Source: Pagrus major
Lineage: Eukaryota > Chordata > Actinopteri > Spariformes > Sparidae
Length of the DNA: 64,000 bases
Reading direction: 5' to 3'
Assembly: GCF_040436345.1 (NCBI RefSeq)
Contig: NC_133236.1
Span: 14,293,966 to 14,357,965 of the forward strand
Shown here piece after piece: positions 12,901 to 24,892 of this stretch (within the stretch, counting starts at the first letter, position 1; each line of letters begins with the position of its first letter). Below the pieces are notes generated by a model, which saw only the letters and a program-made list of their open reading frames with translations, made no database searches and was not told the origin of the DNA. The position numbers and the translations under genes are program-made.

Positions 12901-15900
12901 CAAAGAGGGCTAAAACCCTTGTCTTCCCCCCACCCATATCTTCCTCAATCCACCTACCAGCTCTTAGCGGGCGAGTGCCATCGGTAACAGATGGAGAAAG
13001 GGAGATATTCACAGCCAGGCAGGCACTTCAGAGCAAGGCAGGGGATTTTAACGCCCCCCATGGCCTGAGTCTCCTCCGGCACTGTCTTAAGGCACTGGAT
13101 GTTGGGATTAGCAATCAGCCTCATGGGCTCTCTATCCCGGCCCAGTCCTCCCACTACACGGAGTGTTTCTCCAACCTTTTAGCAATTAAGCTCTTTGATC
13201 AGCTTACAGTCGTGTGTCCCAGAAGATTTCAAGCAGTTTAACCTTTTTTAAATGTCCATTTTATTTAACTCAATGTGGCAAAAACCAAAGCTTAAACACT
13301 AAAAGAAGCAAACATGAGATGATCTGTCACACAAATGTGCTTAACATTTCTATCATTTTTTAAAATTAATGTAATATTTTCTTACACAGTCTTTCCACTA
13401 GCTTCCAAAAGGCACTTGTGACTCTGTGCTAGCCATGATTGTTTTCGACATTTCTCAAAGACCCGTTCTCTTGAGCACACTCTTAACATCAGACCAGTGG
13501 GAGAACAGCTTGTGTTTAACTGTGAGTCATTCCCTTCCTCATGAGCACAAAACACAGCGTGCTGAAATCCACTCTGTCATTGCTTAGTGCTTTAATCAGG
13601 TTTTTTTCCCCTCTGTGTGTTTTCAAAGCCAATATTCAATCTAGGCTGAGAGGGCGATGGAAAAGGGAGCGACAGCAAGCACTCTACCATCTCTGGATAC
13701 TGAAGCAGCATTCATTCTTTCCTTTAACAGAGTCTCTCCATTTGTGCTAGCCCAGCCCACAGTGTGGTATGTACTGTGGCTGCCTCCTCTTCCCATTGTT
13801 GCTGTACAGAGCCTCTCCCTCACACAGAACTACTGGTCGACCTGCCACGACATGTCTCTTTTTGGCTTGTAATTGCTCAGGGCCACAGTGCTCCATGATG
13901 CTGACGTTTTTCTGTGCTCTCTTCTACTCTTTCTCTGTCTCCCCTCCCCCTCTCTCCATTCCTGTTTATCTGATGATGAATACCTTTACCGTCAGTATTT
14001 TCTCTTTTTTTTTTTGTTCCTCACTTCTTTCTAGCTTGACCTTTCTCTTTCCTGGTAATTTTTCAGAAGTAGTGCCAGGTTTTTGATGTGGAATATATTT
14101 ATACTTTCCTAAGGTAGGCTCTGACTACTTTTGACAAGTGTAATCCCATGCGAGAATGAGTTTAAGTCAAAATTATTAACTGCTCCAAGTTCAACAACCA
14201 CTTTTTTGACATTTCTTTATCTTTTCATATTTGTCTTCATTTCCTTTTATAAGCTGACATGGGTACAAGTTGTTCTTTCCTCAGGGGATGTAGTTTGCCA
14301 AGGAGTGTCTGTGTGTGTGTTCAAGCATGACTAGTCTATATTTGGGGTCCATGTTGTTAGTTTCTACCCATGAAAACAAGATGGTTTTCATTATCAGTTT
14401 GTCTGCCGATTAGTTTCGTGGGATAGATTGATAGTTTTGTCTATAGACTGAGACAAAAATGTTGATTGTAACCTCCCAGAGCCCAAGGCAACATATTCAA
14501 ATGACTAGTTTTGGCCAACCATATGTCCAAAACCCAAAGAAATTCAGCGTACTAGTGTATGTGACAATGAAAAGCAGCCAATTTGCTTGAAAAATGATGG
14601 AAACAATCAAAATAGTTGCCAATTCCTTTTCTTTTGATCAACAAACATTGAATAATCGACTTGTTGTTTCAGCTCTAATGCAAAAAAAAATGACAATATA
14701 ATAACATAGTAACCTTGAGATGATGTAAATTGTTCTATAGAGATCAAGATTTTAACCTAACCTGGATAAAGGCACCATTATAAAATCAAGCTGTGTTTAT
14801 ACAATACCCCTCTTTTCAAGGAGAATTGTAAAACGTAAATGACAGTTGTCAGAGCATAAAACCAATGAACTGTTGATCTTTACAAATCCAAATGCAATAG
14901 TGAAACAATGACACAGCCGTCAGTGCGGAAAAAAGACCTCCAGTTTCAAAATTGAGACATTGTACTGGCCTCAGTGTTCGTTAAGACTGACCTGACTTCA
15001 CTGACCTTTGTGGCCTGAGTTCTCTGTACGCAGTAGCCCTCAACTGGGTCAAGCCTCAAACTATAAGCATTATCAGCTAACCTCATGCTAATGCAGAGAG
15101 GTTCTTTGTAGATTTAACAGTTAAAAACAACAGTGGATTTGCTTAAAGCTACAAGAAAAACTAGCTCCACTCATTCTGTATTTAAATCTTGCAACTGTCG
15201 CCCCCAACTCTGTTTGAGTTGAAGCTAGATTATGTTGTATTTTCTTCCTTTTGGTCTCAGTCTCTGGTGTCTTTTAAATTTGAAGAAGCAGTTTATACAT
15301 AACGTGTGTACTCCTTTAGGTATTGGCAAGGTCCAATGTTTTGAATACATGGCATGATATTTGTTTTTTTATTAAAAATACTACTGTATCCCTTTCATAT
15401 ACGAAAATGGATACTTATTAAGATATACACATGCCTTTATTTCTGCGACAATCCAGCAGGTTAGAGAGCAATGATTAACACTCATCGGTCTTCTGTGGTT
15501 GTATTGACTGCGCCACAAAAGATCATAACAGAGGCTATTGGCTACACGCTATTGTCCTAAACTGCCCCCTACGGCCTTTTTGTCCCCTGCTGCCTCCTAG
15601 CCTGGGGTCATCAATTCATCACCTTTACCACCTCCATTAGCACCATCTCCTCCTCAGAGAGCCTTTAGTCGCCCTGAAGCAGCTCACCAAACAACTGCTC
15701 AGGTCATGGTGTCAAATGGCATCCTGAAATATGTGTGCAGATAGTGTTTCTGCATGCAAGAGAAGAGCATGGATGTGTTTGAGTGAGAAGGATTAATCCT
15801 ACTTTAAAACACAAACCTTGTGTATGCTGTATTATATCAAACAAACCTTCAGCTTGATTTTAGGACAATATACTCAGACTGTTAGTCATGGCTGAACCAC

Positions 15901-18900
15901 TGAATCATATAAACTGTAATTCTGTGCTTTACAGGGCTGTTGCATTGTGATTTATGACACTCTAATTTTGGGTTTTAACATGGCATATTTGTTTTAACGA
16001 CAAAGGATGTAACTTCTTAATTCAGTCACCTTGTAACAGATCATTTAGCAGCTAACTAGATCTAAAATTCCATTAATTGACTAGCTAACAGAGATTAATC
16101 TGACAGCCCATTTGTTTTTGTTTAAATTAATTTTCTAAGCAAACACTTTCTGGTTCCAGCTTTTCAAATGGAATATTTTTTTCTTTTCTTTGTCTTACAT
16201 GATAGGTGATTAAATATCTTTGTGTTTTGGACTGTGGGCTGAGCAGAATAAATAAATTGATGATTAAGTAATAAGTAATTTTCTCTATTTTCTGACATTT
16301 TTTATATTAGCAGAACCCGTCGGTAAGAGAAATCACTCTGATTGGCTGTTCAGTTAGGCCAATCAGTGCACAAGAAGGTAAACAAAAAAAGAAATGATAT
16401 GATTTCACCCAGTTAGCCCAATTTCTTCTTATTTTTTGCTTTGCTTTTGCCATTTGCATGTTTTTATCACACACATTGATTAGACATGGCTATATTAGTG
16501 AGACTGGTGTCAAAAAACACTGCTTTATCATAACAGAGGTTTTGTGTGTCTGCAGTCTTCCAGTTTCCCTTTTTGAATGACAAATACATATGACCTCCAC
16601 CTGGGGGTATTAAGAGTATTTCCTCTCACACAGGCGCAGAATGTATGAGCTAGTTGACCGTCGGCTGTAGTCTTTGTGGTGCGTTCAGGTGCAGTTTTTG
16701 GCCAAGACACGGCTGACGTGAGAGGACGTAACAGTCAGCCTTGGTCATCACTTGTTCTTCGATGTCGGATTGGTGTGTGTGCGGGCTTTAACAAATATCT
16801 TGTGATGGGTAAAAATGGAGTCTGTGTAGACTAGAACCGACCTTCATCAGTAGTAGCTGTGTCACTACTGTAGTTTTACAGTACACCTTCAGTAAGCAGT
16901 GTTGGCACTTCTTGAGCACACACACTAAATCTGTCCCAAGATGAATTCAATAACACACCCTTTGGTATGACAAGATTGAGTCCTGGGAGGGTCTTTGTTT
17001 GTGGGTGTTGACTTTGTTTCTTCTGTGTGTGCCTGTGTGTGCCGCCTAGTAGGGGCTCGCACATTTGAGTGTTTGCATTTAATCTTGTGCTGCCAGCTTA
17101 GAGTGACGTTTTCCCCCGGAGATTAGAGGATGTTAGAGGCACTGCTGTGGAAATAGTCTCTCTTTCAATCTCTAAACACACACACAGGCAAGACAAAGTG
17201 GCTGTTGGCAATGTTGGTGTGTTTGTTTACATCAAGCAAGTGATAAGACCCCGCAATAGACCATGGCTAATACGTTTTTATAAATACTCAGACCAAAGAT
17301 TAAATAATGAGCCATATGGTCATTAGTGTTGATGGTGTTATTAATGTTCCTTATTGTGGGGGTGTTTCAAATTGACTTATGTCTTGTTAGAGAGGAAAAA
17401 TCACTGTGCAGTGTGTATAATTCCATTTAATAAATCGAGAAGATAATATGTACAGATGAAACACTGGAATGCTTTCGCTTATGATAGACTTGATTTATAA
17501 ATAATGGCCCAGATGGGTGTTCAGTGTTCAGAGTTGGCATTTAAGACATTTCCACTGAAGCCAAGCCCAAAATTCTCGCATGACCACTTCACAGATGAGC
17601 CAGATTAGTAGTAATTAAATTGATTTGTCTGTATCTTTGGTTGCCACAGTTGTTAAAGATCAATAATACTGAAAGTAAAGTCAGCCCCCTGCTGTCATGT
17701 CTCAGTTTACACAGGTGCTGCAATGTTATGTCAGACCTGCTCGATTTAGACGTTCTGCTCTCGCCAGATTGCAGCTTCCCATGTGTGCGTATATTAATGC
17801 GAACGTGTGTATGCGTGGTGACAGTGTTTGGAGCTGTGGGAGTGCAGCACAAATTCAGATAATTCACTCACATACTGCAATGAAATGCACACTCAGACAC
17901 AAGGAGCTGGCGTGGCGCTGCAACATCATAGATGGAGCATGGGACGGTGGATCAAAGCACAATTAACTTCAGGTCTTCTGCCTCATCCTGTCTTTTTTGG
18001 CTGGCTTAGAGCTTCAAGTCTGTCATTAGAGCAAAATAAATGAGCCTTGCAAAAAGATCCTGTCTCACCGCCAGAAAAATAGACCCAACAACGCTGGCGT
18101 GAGATGAAGACAGTTTAATGAGCAGGAGATAATCGAGAGAAATTAGATCTATATGAAGCTCCTTGTGACATTTTAATCCACTGTAGGCACTTCAGGTAGT
18201 CTGTCTCCACCTAACTCATCATGTTGATACAGTGCGTCTCCCTCGCCTGTGTTAGATGCAGCCTAGTTTCAAGTAACAATACCTCTGAGCTTTAATTATC
18301 AGCTCAACTTGTCAACTTGACAGTTTCCCTGTGAAAAGTTGTTTGACCCAGTGGCAGCTGCCTGCAGAGGAGACAGTTTATGTCAGCAGTAATGATGGAA
18401 CAGCACAATATTCCAGTAGCACCACATTAATGTAATAGACTCACTGGAAAACTCTTATCAAGGTTCTCTATTAGACTGTGATGGAGCCAGTCATAACAAG
18501 CAGCATTAGTGACATACTTGGGGAAATACTCTGTTTATTTGACATGATATTGGGGCATTATTCTTCAAAGAATCAGCCACATGTGAGACAAATTGTCCTT
18601 GTTTCCTCAGCAGGCATGTAATACATAGTAATCCATTCATAAGATGCTACATATCCTGTCTACAGGCAGTAGATTTACTTACATGCCTTATAATTACCCT
18701 TTTACCTTACATTATTAAAATGCAGTTCAGGATCCCAATTTGTCTGCTGGCCTGAATTTGGTAGTTCCTTATGTAATGATCATAAATCCAGCCTAGAGCC
18801 AGAAGAAGAAGCTTCATATCTTACTTTGTCCTGAACCTGAAGGGCTTCTCTCATTTCAGCCTTTAAGCAGCCAACTAATTCTTATTTTCTTCACTTTTTT

Positions 18901-18912
18901 CTGTGTCCTCAG
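3915..18912. other. Long non-coding stretch, probable susd6 intron
   Basis: No recognisable coding exon in 15 kb. It holds a short piece of a dispersed repeat at 6470-6515, a (CAG)5 run near 7123-7139, a poly-G run near 11768-11778, and an unusually complex AT/homeobox-like stretch at 12790-12920. The expected signal-peptide exon of susd6 was not found; it may be short and unrecognised here or lie left of the window. Confidence 0.45.
6470..6515. repeat. Fragment of dispersed fish repeat (CCTTTATTAGTCCC-type tail)
   Basis: The run AGATAATCCTTTATTAGTCC at about 6482-6501 is the end sequence of a repeat I know as common in fish genomes, probably the 3' tail of a non-LTR retrotransposon. Only the tail is visible. 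Confidence 0.5.
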
Positions 18913-21900
18913 GTTGTGCGCGGCCACCCGGCGTGCAGCACGGAGACTTGCTGAATCAGACCGAAGCTAACCGGGGCTCTTTTCCCCCGGGCACCCTGCT
19001 GACTTATGGCTGCGAGCCTGGCTACACTGCAGATGGACCCACTAGCATTATATGTACCAGCTCTGGAGCTTGGTCCCATCAACCTCCACGCTGCATCAGA
19101 AGCAACGGTGAGCAAGACTCAGAAATACTAAAGAACATACTTTAGCGTAATTAAGTGTAATTTAATTCTTTTGAAAAGCACAGTATGTAATTTCTGCTGC
19201 TGGGTGTCTCTCAATCCAATAAAAAGATTTCAGTAGCTTGGGATCATGGGATTGAAGAAGTAGAAGGAACAACAACAGCAGGCAGATTGGATTCCACACA
19301 GTCTGATTTTCATGTGGCTCACTCTAATGTAAATTAGATTTGTGGGTTCTCTTATCCCGTCAGTGTTAGCAGCAGATGTTTGTGAACACGCTGTCTGTTT
19401 CAACTAACCATTGAAGTAGTAACCGCATTATCCCAGGCTCCCTTAACAAATCACATGATTTTAAGAGTTGTTACATGAAGAGTAACTTAACAAACTTTAC
19501 AAAATGGCTACAGCGAATTCTAAATCATTTGTGCCTTCTTGTAAATTCGGCATTAAATGCAATACAATAAGCTGTTTCTTTCCTTGTAAATAGTGTCAGT
19601 TTGCCAAGGCACCGTTGAATCATCCTGTCTGCTTACATGTCTTACGTGCGTAGTACCTCCCTACAGTTGTTTGAAAACACCTTTCCAACTGATTTCACCA
19701 TTTACATTGAATTCATTAAAGAAGACCACATTTTCACAGTAAACATGTCAAATTTTTCCAAAAAACAGTACACAGTAACTAATGAATGCTACTTCTTTGT
19801 TGTCCGTGGAAAGTCCCCAGATTCCCTTAAAAAAAAAAAGCTCAATTATGAGACTTGTTGCTTAAGGAGAAACTTCATAAACGTTGTGAAACGCTGTCTA
19901 CAGCTTATTCTCAACTATTTGGGCCAGCTTGTTAATTCAGCAAGCGTTATACATGAAGATATTTCTTTATTTGTTTAAAAAACACAGTATCTGTTCCAGT
20001 TATGTACATGTTAATGGTGTGAATTGAAAGGGCTAAAATCTGGTCAAGTCATTTTAGGAAATGTTACATATTATATCATTTAACTAGTATCTACTTTACA
20101 GCTCTTTTTTCTCAACTCAAATGCAAACATATTATTTCTGAAAAAGACATTATTCCAGCCTATAGAAAACCATTAAAATAACAACGATTAGTCATTTGCA
20201 CATAACCATGATTTTCTCACTTCCTAAAAAGTCAGTTTTATAAGCTTCTGTGGTTGACCGTGAGTGCATCAAAACTGAAACATTACATCAGTTCAATATG
20301 ACACAGTATCATAACTTCAATAGAGAGGATTGTCCTTGAGAGCCAGCAGGGAACACTGGGAAATTTTACCAAAAATATGAGCATTTAAACTGCAGGAATC
20401 AAACCTGACCACAGGTAGAAATAACACCAAACACACTTTCAACACACAACAACAGCCACAATTGTTCAAATCTGTTTTCTCTGCCTCTTCTCAGTGTGTT
20501 CGCCCCCCACTGAACCAGAGAACGGGGGCTACCGCTGTCACCCGTCTCCCTGCCACCGCCTCACCCAGAAGACTGTCATCGAGTACTTCTGCGACGAGGG
20601 CTATGCTCTGAAGGGCGACTACAAGTTCCTCACCTGCCAGAACGGCGAGTGGGACGGTCCCATGCAGATTAGCTGCCGACTCACACAAGGTCAGTCACCT
20701 TAGCTAAATTAAACCTTTATGTACTCTGTCTCTGCCTCATGAAGGAAATGTAAATCAAACCACATTTAAACACATTTTAACTTACTCTCTGTCTTCCTGT
20801 GTCCCTCAGACAAGGAGCCCAGCTCTCCGCTGGGTATACCAGCTCTGTCAATTGTGGCTTCCACAGCCAGTTCTGTGGCACTCATCCTGCTTTTAGTGGT
20901 GCTGTTTGTTCTTGTACAGCCCAAACTTAAGTCCTTCCATCACAGCAGGTAAGACACCCACACACAGTCAAAAAAATTGATGATCCCTGGGTATAATAAT
21001 GGCTCAGTGCTGACTCAATTGGTCTATATGCAGCAATTAGTGCTGCTGTTTATGAAGACGAGAAACAGATTCTAGTTTCTTAAATCCCAGATCTTATATT
21101 GGTTGTGTTAGCTGATCAGTTTTGTTATAATAATATTTCAGTTGTTGTTTTAGATGCCTTTTCTTGTGATGTTTTTTGTGGGGGAATTCTGGTATTTTTT
21201 AACCTGGGCCTTTATATTTATATTTTTTGGTATGTAAATGATTCCTTACTTATCATATTACTTACCAAAAGCTTTGGAATCAGTCCAATAGATCACCTCA
21301 GCTGGCAGCTGTAACACCGCTGCAATGGCTGCTATTTAATCTTTTGGGGCACCTCTGACTGTCAATGTTAGATCCACACAAAGTGCTTGTTATTGCCACT
21401 GTCAGGCTGAGGTTGTTATTCTAAGTGTCTGACAAACATCAGGAAAACGATTCCTTCGGAGACAGAAATAATAAGATCCTTTCTGTAGCAAGAAACACAA
21501 GTCTCGTTCAAGGAGACCTCTCGCTCGGGGCGCCCCAGTAGCTCAGTTGGTAGATTGTGTGCCCCGTGTTCAGAGGCTGTGTCCTCATCGCAGAGGGCCA
21601 GGGTTCAAAACCGACCTGTCAGTTCAGACCCGTACTGTCAGAATAAAGCCATGAAAGGGCTAAAAAAAAGTTTCGCTCTGAAATCTCGCGAGAGGTGAGT
21701 TGTTGCAGGAAGACAACGGTGAAAACATGAGTTGGAGAGAGAGTTTACCAAGAGGAGCTGACAGGAAGAATATTTATTTCCAAAGTTATGGCTGAATATT
21801 TATTTGATTTTGACTTTCTAGATGAGGCAACAGCTGCAACAACAGAGTGAGACTTCTCCTTAAATAAGACTTGTGTTTCTGGTTACAAACAGGGTCTTGC

Positions 21901-24141
21901 TCTTTACAAATAGGAATCATTTCCTTAATGTTGTCAGACACTTAAAATAACGTCAGCCTGTTGGTGACAAAACAGGCCATGTCGCCAGATTGGCTGCAAT
22001 GACTGGAGCCATTGGCCAAAACTTGTGGTAAATGAATCATTGACATACTAAAACATGTACATAAAGGGCCCAGGTTTGAAAATATTGGAATTCCCCTTCA
22101 ATAGCAATCATTGTTAAGTTGTTTCTTAGGAAGTTGACACTTCCCTAGATCACATTGATAAATTAAAACATAATCATATTCTTTGAGACTACGTGTCATT
22201 TAGTTTTTGCTCATTAAGAGAATGGTTATGCTTCAACCTCTGTCAATCTGTTAGCATTTTGCATTCTCCTTTTGAACGGGGAACATGGATTTTTTTATCA
22301 GTCTTTTGCTTCTCACACAAACTGTTTGGCAGAAACTCTTGAAAGCTTTAGTGCTGTTTGCTTTGGAGGAACACTGCCCTTTTATATTCGGTGCTGTAAA
22401 ACCACCTCCCAATATGTGACAAAGTAACACAATAGAACAGAGGAGCCAAGAATCTGTCCTTTGGACACACCTATTATTCAGAAGTTTTGGTTGAAACTAA
22501 TTCCATAAACAAGTCGTCTGTGTAAAATGGGTTAGAGACCTAAGACCTAACTAGTTTAACAAGTTCACATTTCTTAAATACTTAAGAAAAGAAAGTGAAA
22601 GTAAAAGAAATAAGTTTATCTTATCTAAGTCACTCATGTGCCTCTGCTGTGGCTCTGATTAAAAAAAAAAAGCCAGAATGATTTGATCTAATGCTCATTG
22701 GTACTTGATTATGTACTGGGCCTGAGGGCTTAGTGCAGCCTGCTATAAAGGGATTGTACAGCCAACGCTAATCACCTATTCTGGTTCTGCTGTGGCACGC
22801 AACACACATGACTGCATCAGGCCCATCAACCTGAGCCTGATGTTGTGCTCCACACTTGTCTTTCTCTCTGTCTCACTCTGTCTTCATCTCTCTGTCCATC
22901 AGGAGGGAGCAGGGAGTCTCAGGCCAGCCCAGCTCCATTATGGTGGAGGGCGTCCAGGTGACACTGCCCTCCTACGAAGAGGCCGTATATGGAAGTGGAG
23001 GACCCTGCAGTGCCTCTGGTCCTCCTCCTTCTCCACCGCCTCCTCCGGCTCCTCCAGAGTCGCGAGTCCCCATCGTGCTCTCTGAGGGGCTTCCTCAGGG
23101 AGCTACTGGAGGCCAAGGCCCCAGCAGAACCCGCCACCACAGAGACTTAGACTTCTGTCTCCCATCCACGTCCTCTTCATCATCCTTCTCCTCCCGCCGT
23201 CACGCAGAGACTGTGCTGGTTCATCAGGCCCCCTCTTCCTCTTCCTCTTCTTCATCATCATGGGCTAGAGAGCACCCTGGGGGTGCATGCGCTGGCCCCC
23301 TACCGCTCCGTAGAGACTCTGAGAGTAGCGACCAGCACAGTCTGCTTTCTGTCACCTCTACGGATGACTTTTCTGATGGTAAGAGGAGACCGACAATGTT
23401 ATTCCATACATTTGGTTTGTAACAAGACGTCTGACCAATATCGATATTGGTAATTTGTTTTTGTTTTCTACATGAACGCAAAAGATGCACAATTTTTTGT
23501 TGTAGTTCGTTAACTTTGTTAGAATTATAACCAGGGTATGTCAGTTAACAGCTGCTGAATAAACTCTGGTGGACGCAATTATGAAATTTCATGTTACTCA
23601 TCTTGTTGACAAAAAAACCCTGACAAGAGCATTTTCACCGGCCAGCATAATCAATATTTTTTAATAGACATGTCAACACATTTTCAACGTTATTTATTGT
23701 ATAGACTCACATTCAGTAAAGTACCAAAAGCAGAGTTAATTAAAAGTTTGGATTGTTTGCATTGGATTTAAGGGGCAATTTGTGATATGGCCAGAAAAGT
23801 TTAGTTAAAAAGTGAAGAATTAACAGTGTTCCAAAGATGTCTGCTAAAGTTAGCATGCTAACCAGCTAGCCCTGGCCCGTATAATATATTATATTAATAT
23901 AATTATAATATAATAATTATAAGTCATTGTACCATCGAAATGATTTTTAAGGTAAAAATGTTACGTGATGTTGCAAACAGGATGAAACAAACAGGAAATC
24001 CAGTTTCATTGAAATCTTTTTGGTGATGTAATGGCTTGCATGACTGTATGGTGGGTAGACAGCTGACTCTAGTGCCACTGCTCTATTCTGATATATCTGT
24101 TCTGTTCCCCTGCAGATATTCCCCTGTTGAAGGAAGCATGA
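18913..24141 (+). CDS. susd6: Sushi domain-containing protein 6 (5' part missing)
   Basis: Coding exons: 18913-19107, 20495-20689, 20810-20948, 22903-23378, 24116-24141 (stop TGA), all with GT-AG borders; 343 residues visible. Order: sushi (CCP) domain with four cysteines (residues 2-62), second sushi domain with ENGGY, YFCDEGY and KGDYK motifs (67-128), transmembrane helix (about 142-166), basic juxtamembrane KLKSFHHSRR, then a long cytoplasmic tail with LPSYEEAVYG (198-207), proline-rich and poly-serine stretches, ending DIPLLKEA. The helix, LPSYEEAVYG and the C-terminus match my memory of mammalian SUSD6 (DRAGO/KIAA0247). SUSD6 is a p53-induced type I membrane protein reported to act with TMEM127 and the E3 ligase WWP2 in MHC class I turnover; LPSY fits the [LP]PxY class of WW ligands. 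The signal-peptide exon is not seen. Mammalian SUSD6, as I recall it, has only the second sushi domain. Confidence 0.93.
19108..20494 (+). other. susd6 intron between the two sushi exons
   Basis: Phase-1 intron of 1.39 kb. Its 3' half carries one copy of the unnamed repeat described at 19805-19978; the rest shows nothing identifiable. Confidence 0.8.
19805..19978. repeat. Unnamed dispersed repeat, copy A
   Basis: Shares an ordered series of motifs with 40505-40680: GGAAAGTCCCCAGA, TCCCTT then A-rich, CTCAATT, TGTTG, AACTT/ACTTC and TTTGGGCC, then TTGTAAATTCAGC-like sequence and GTTATACAT. The 113-codon open frame across it at 19637-19978 is therefore repeat-derived. Confidence 0.6.
20949..22902 (+). 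other. susd6 intron after the transmembrane exon
   Basis: Phase-2 intron of 1.95 kb. It contains the tRNA-derived SINE at 21527-21669 and otherwise AT-rich unique-looking sequence. The acceptor at 22902 follows a strong pyrimidine tract. Confidence 0.8.
21527..21669 (+). mobile_element. tRNA-derived SINE
   Basis: A tRNA-like head carries an A box (TAGCTCAGTTGG, 21539-21550) and a B box (GGTTCAAAACC, 21602-21612) spaced as in a pol III promoter. A non-tRNA body and a tail AATAAAGCCATGAAAGGGCT plus an A run follow. The head GGGGCGCCCCAGTAGCTCAG is typical of a SINE family abundant in fish. It does not fold as a functional tRNA gene; it is a degraded retrotransposed copy inside a susd6 intron. 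Confidence 0.85.
23379..24115 (+). other. Last susd6 intron
   Basis: Phase-1 intron of 737 bases with donor GTAAGA and acceptor CTGCAG. It includes an AT-only run (23879-23921). Nothing else is recognised. Confidence 0.8.
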
Positions 24142-24407
24142 AGCCTGCCAGCCTGCTATCAGCATCAGCAGCAGAGCCCCTATTTCCCTATCTCTCACTG
24201 CTGACCAGGACTGACTGACTGTGGCTGTCAACCTTCTTCCCCCCTCAACTCCCCTCAGCAGCCAGCATAGAAAAGACTAGAACTACGCCCATTCCCCCCC
24301 ACGCAACCTCTTCTGCCATTGCTATCCATGCAGAGCAACGCCGACAACCAATACTCAATGCATCATAAGCAATGACGGAGCACCACTGGACCCAGCTGCT
24401 GGATCAA

Positions 24408-24413
24408 AATAAA
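24408..24413 (+). terminator. Proximal polyadenylation signal AATAAA of susd6
   Basis: Canonical hexamer about 270 bases after the stop codon. Use of this site would drop the microsatellite and most of the UTR. Confidence 0.4.
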
Positions 24414-24832
24414 GACAAGCCAGACAAACAAAGTGGTGCCAGCTCAACATAAATCCTGTAGATCCCATGTATATGAGTAAAACATACATCCTGAGTCAAG
24501 GTTGTGTACTATAGGCTATGTATTACCATACACTTGCCTCCTCCCAGGTGTAGTTGTCCATATTAAAATGACTCACAGAGGCTTCATCGGTGCAGGCTAT
24601 AGCAATCGAGACACGTTGACTCTGTCTGGGATAAGAAAAAAATAACTTGTGATGTTCGCTCCTGACGCCGTGGCGCTCAGAATCAGAATCGTCTTCCCGC
24701 TGTACTTGAAAAGTTGTGAGTGGCGGCTGGTGTTTTTTGCAGCCCGCTTTGTGAATGTTGCATGTTGTTTTTTAGTTATTGCTGTCACAGCACGGTGGCC
24801 CACTCTGAATGAAGCATGAAGCCTCCCTCCTC

Positions 24833-24892
24833 CGTCTCTCTCTCTCTCTCGCTCTCTCTCACTCTCTCTCTCTCTCGCTCTCTCTCTCTCAC
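24833..24892. repeat. (TC)n microsatellite in the susd6 3' UTR
   Basis: About 60 bases of TC repeats with GC and AC interruptions. Confidence 0.9.

Noticed and set aside
19637-19978. 113-codon open frame
   Set aside because: Its 3' half lies in a dispersed repeat also present at 40505-40680; no domain.
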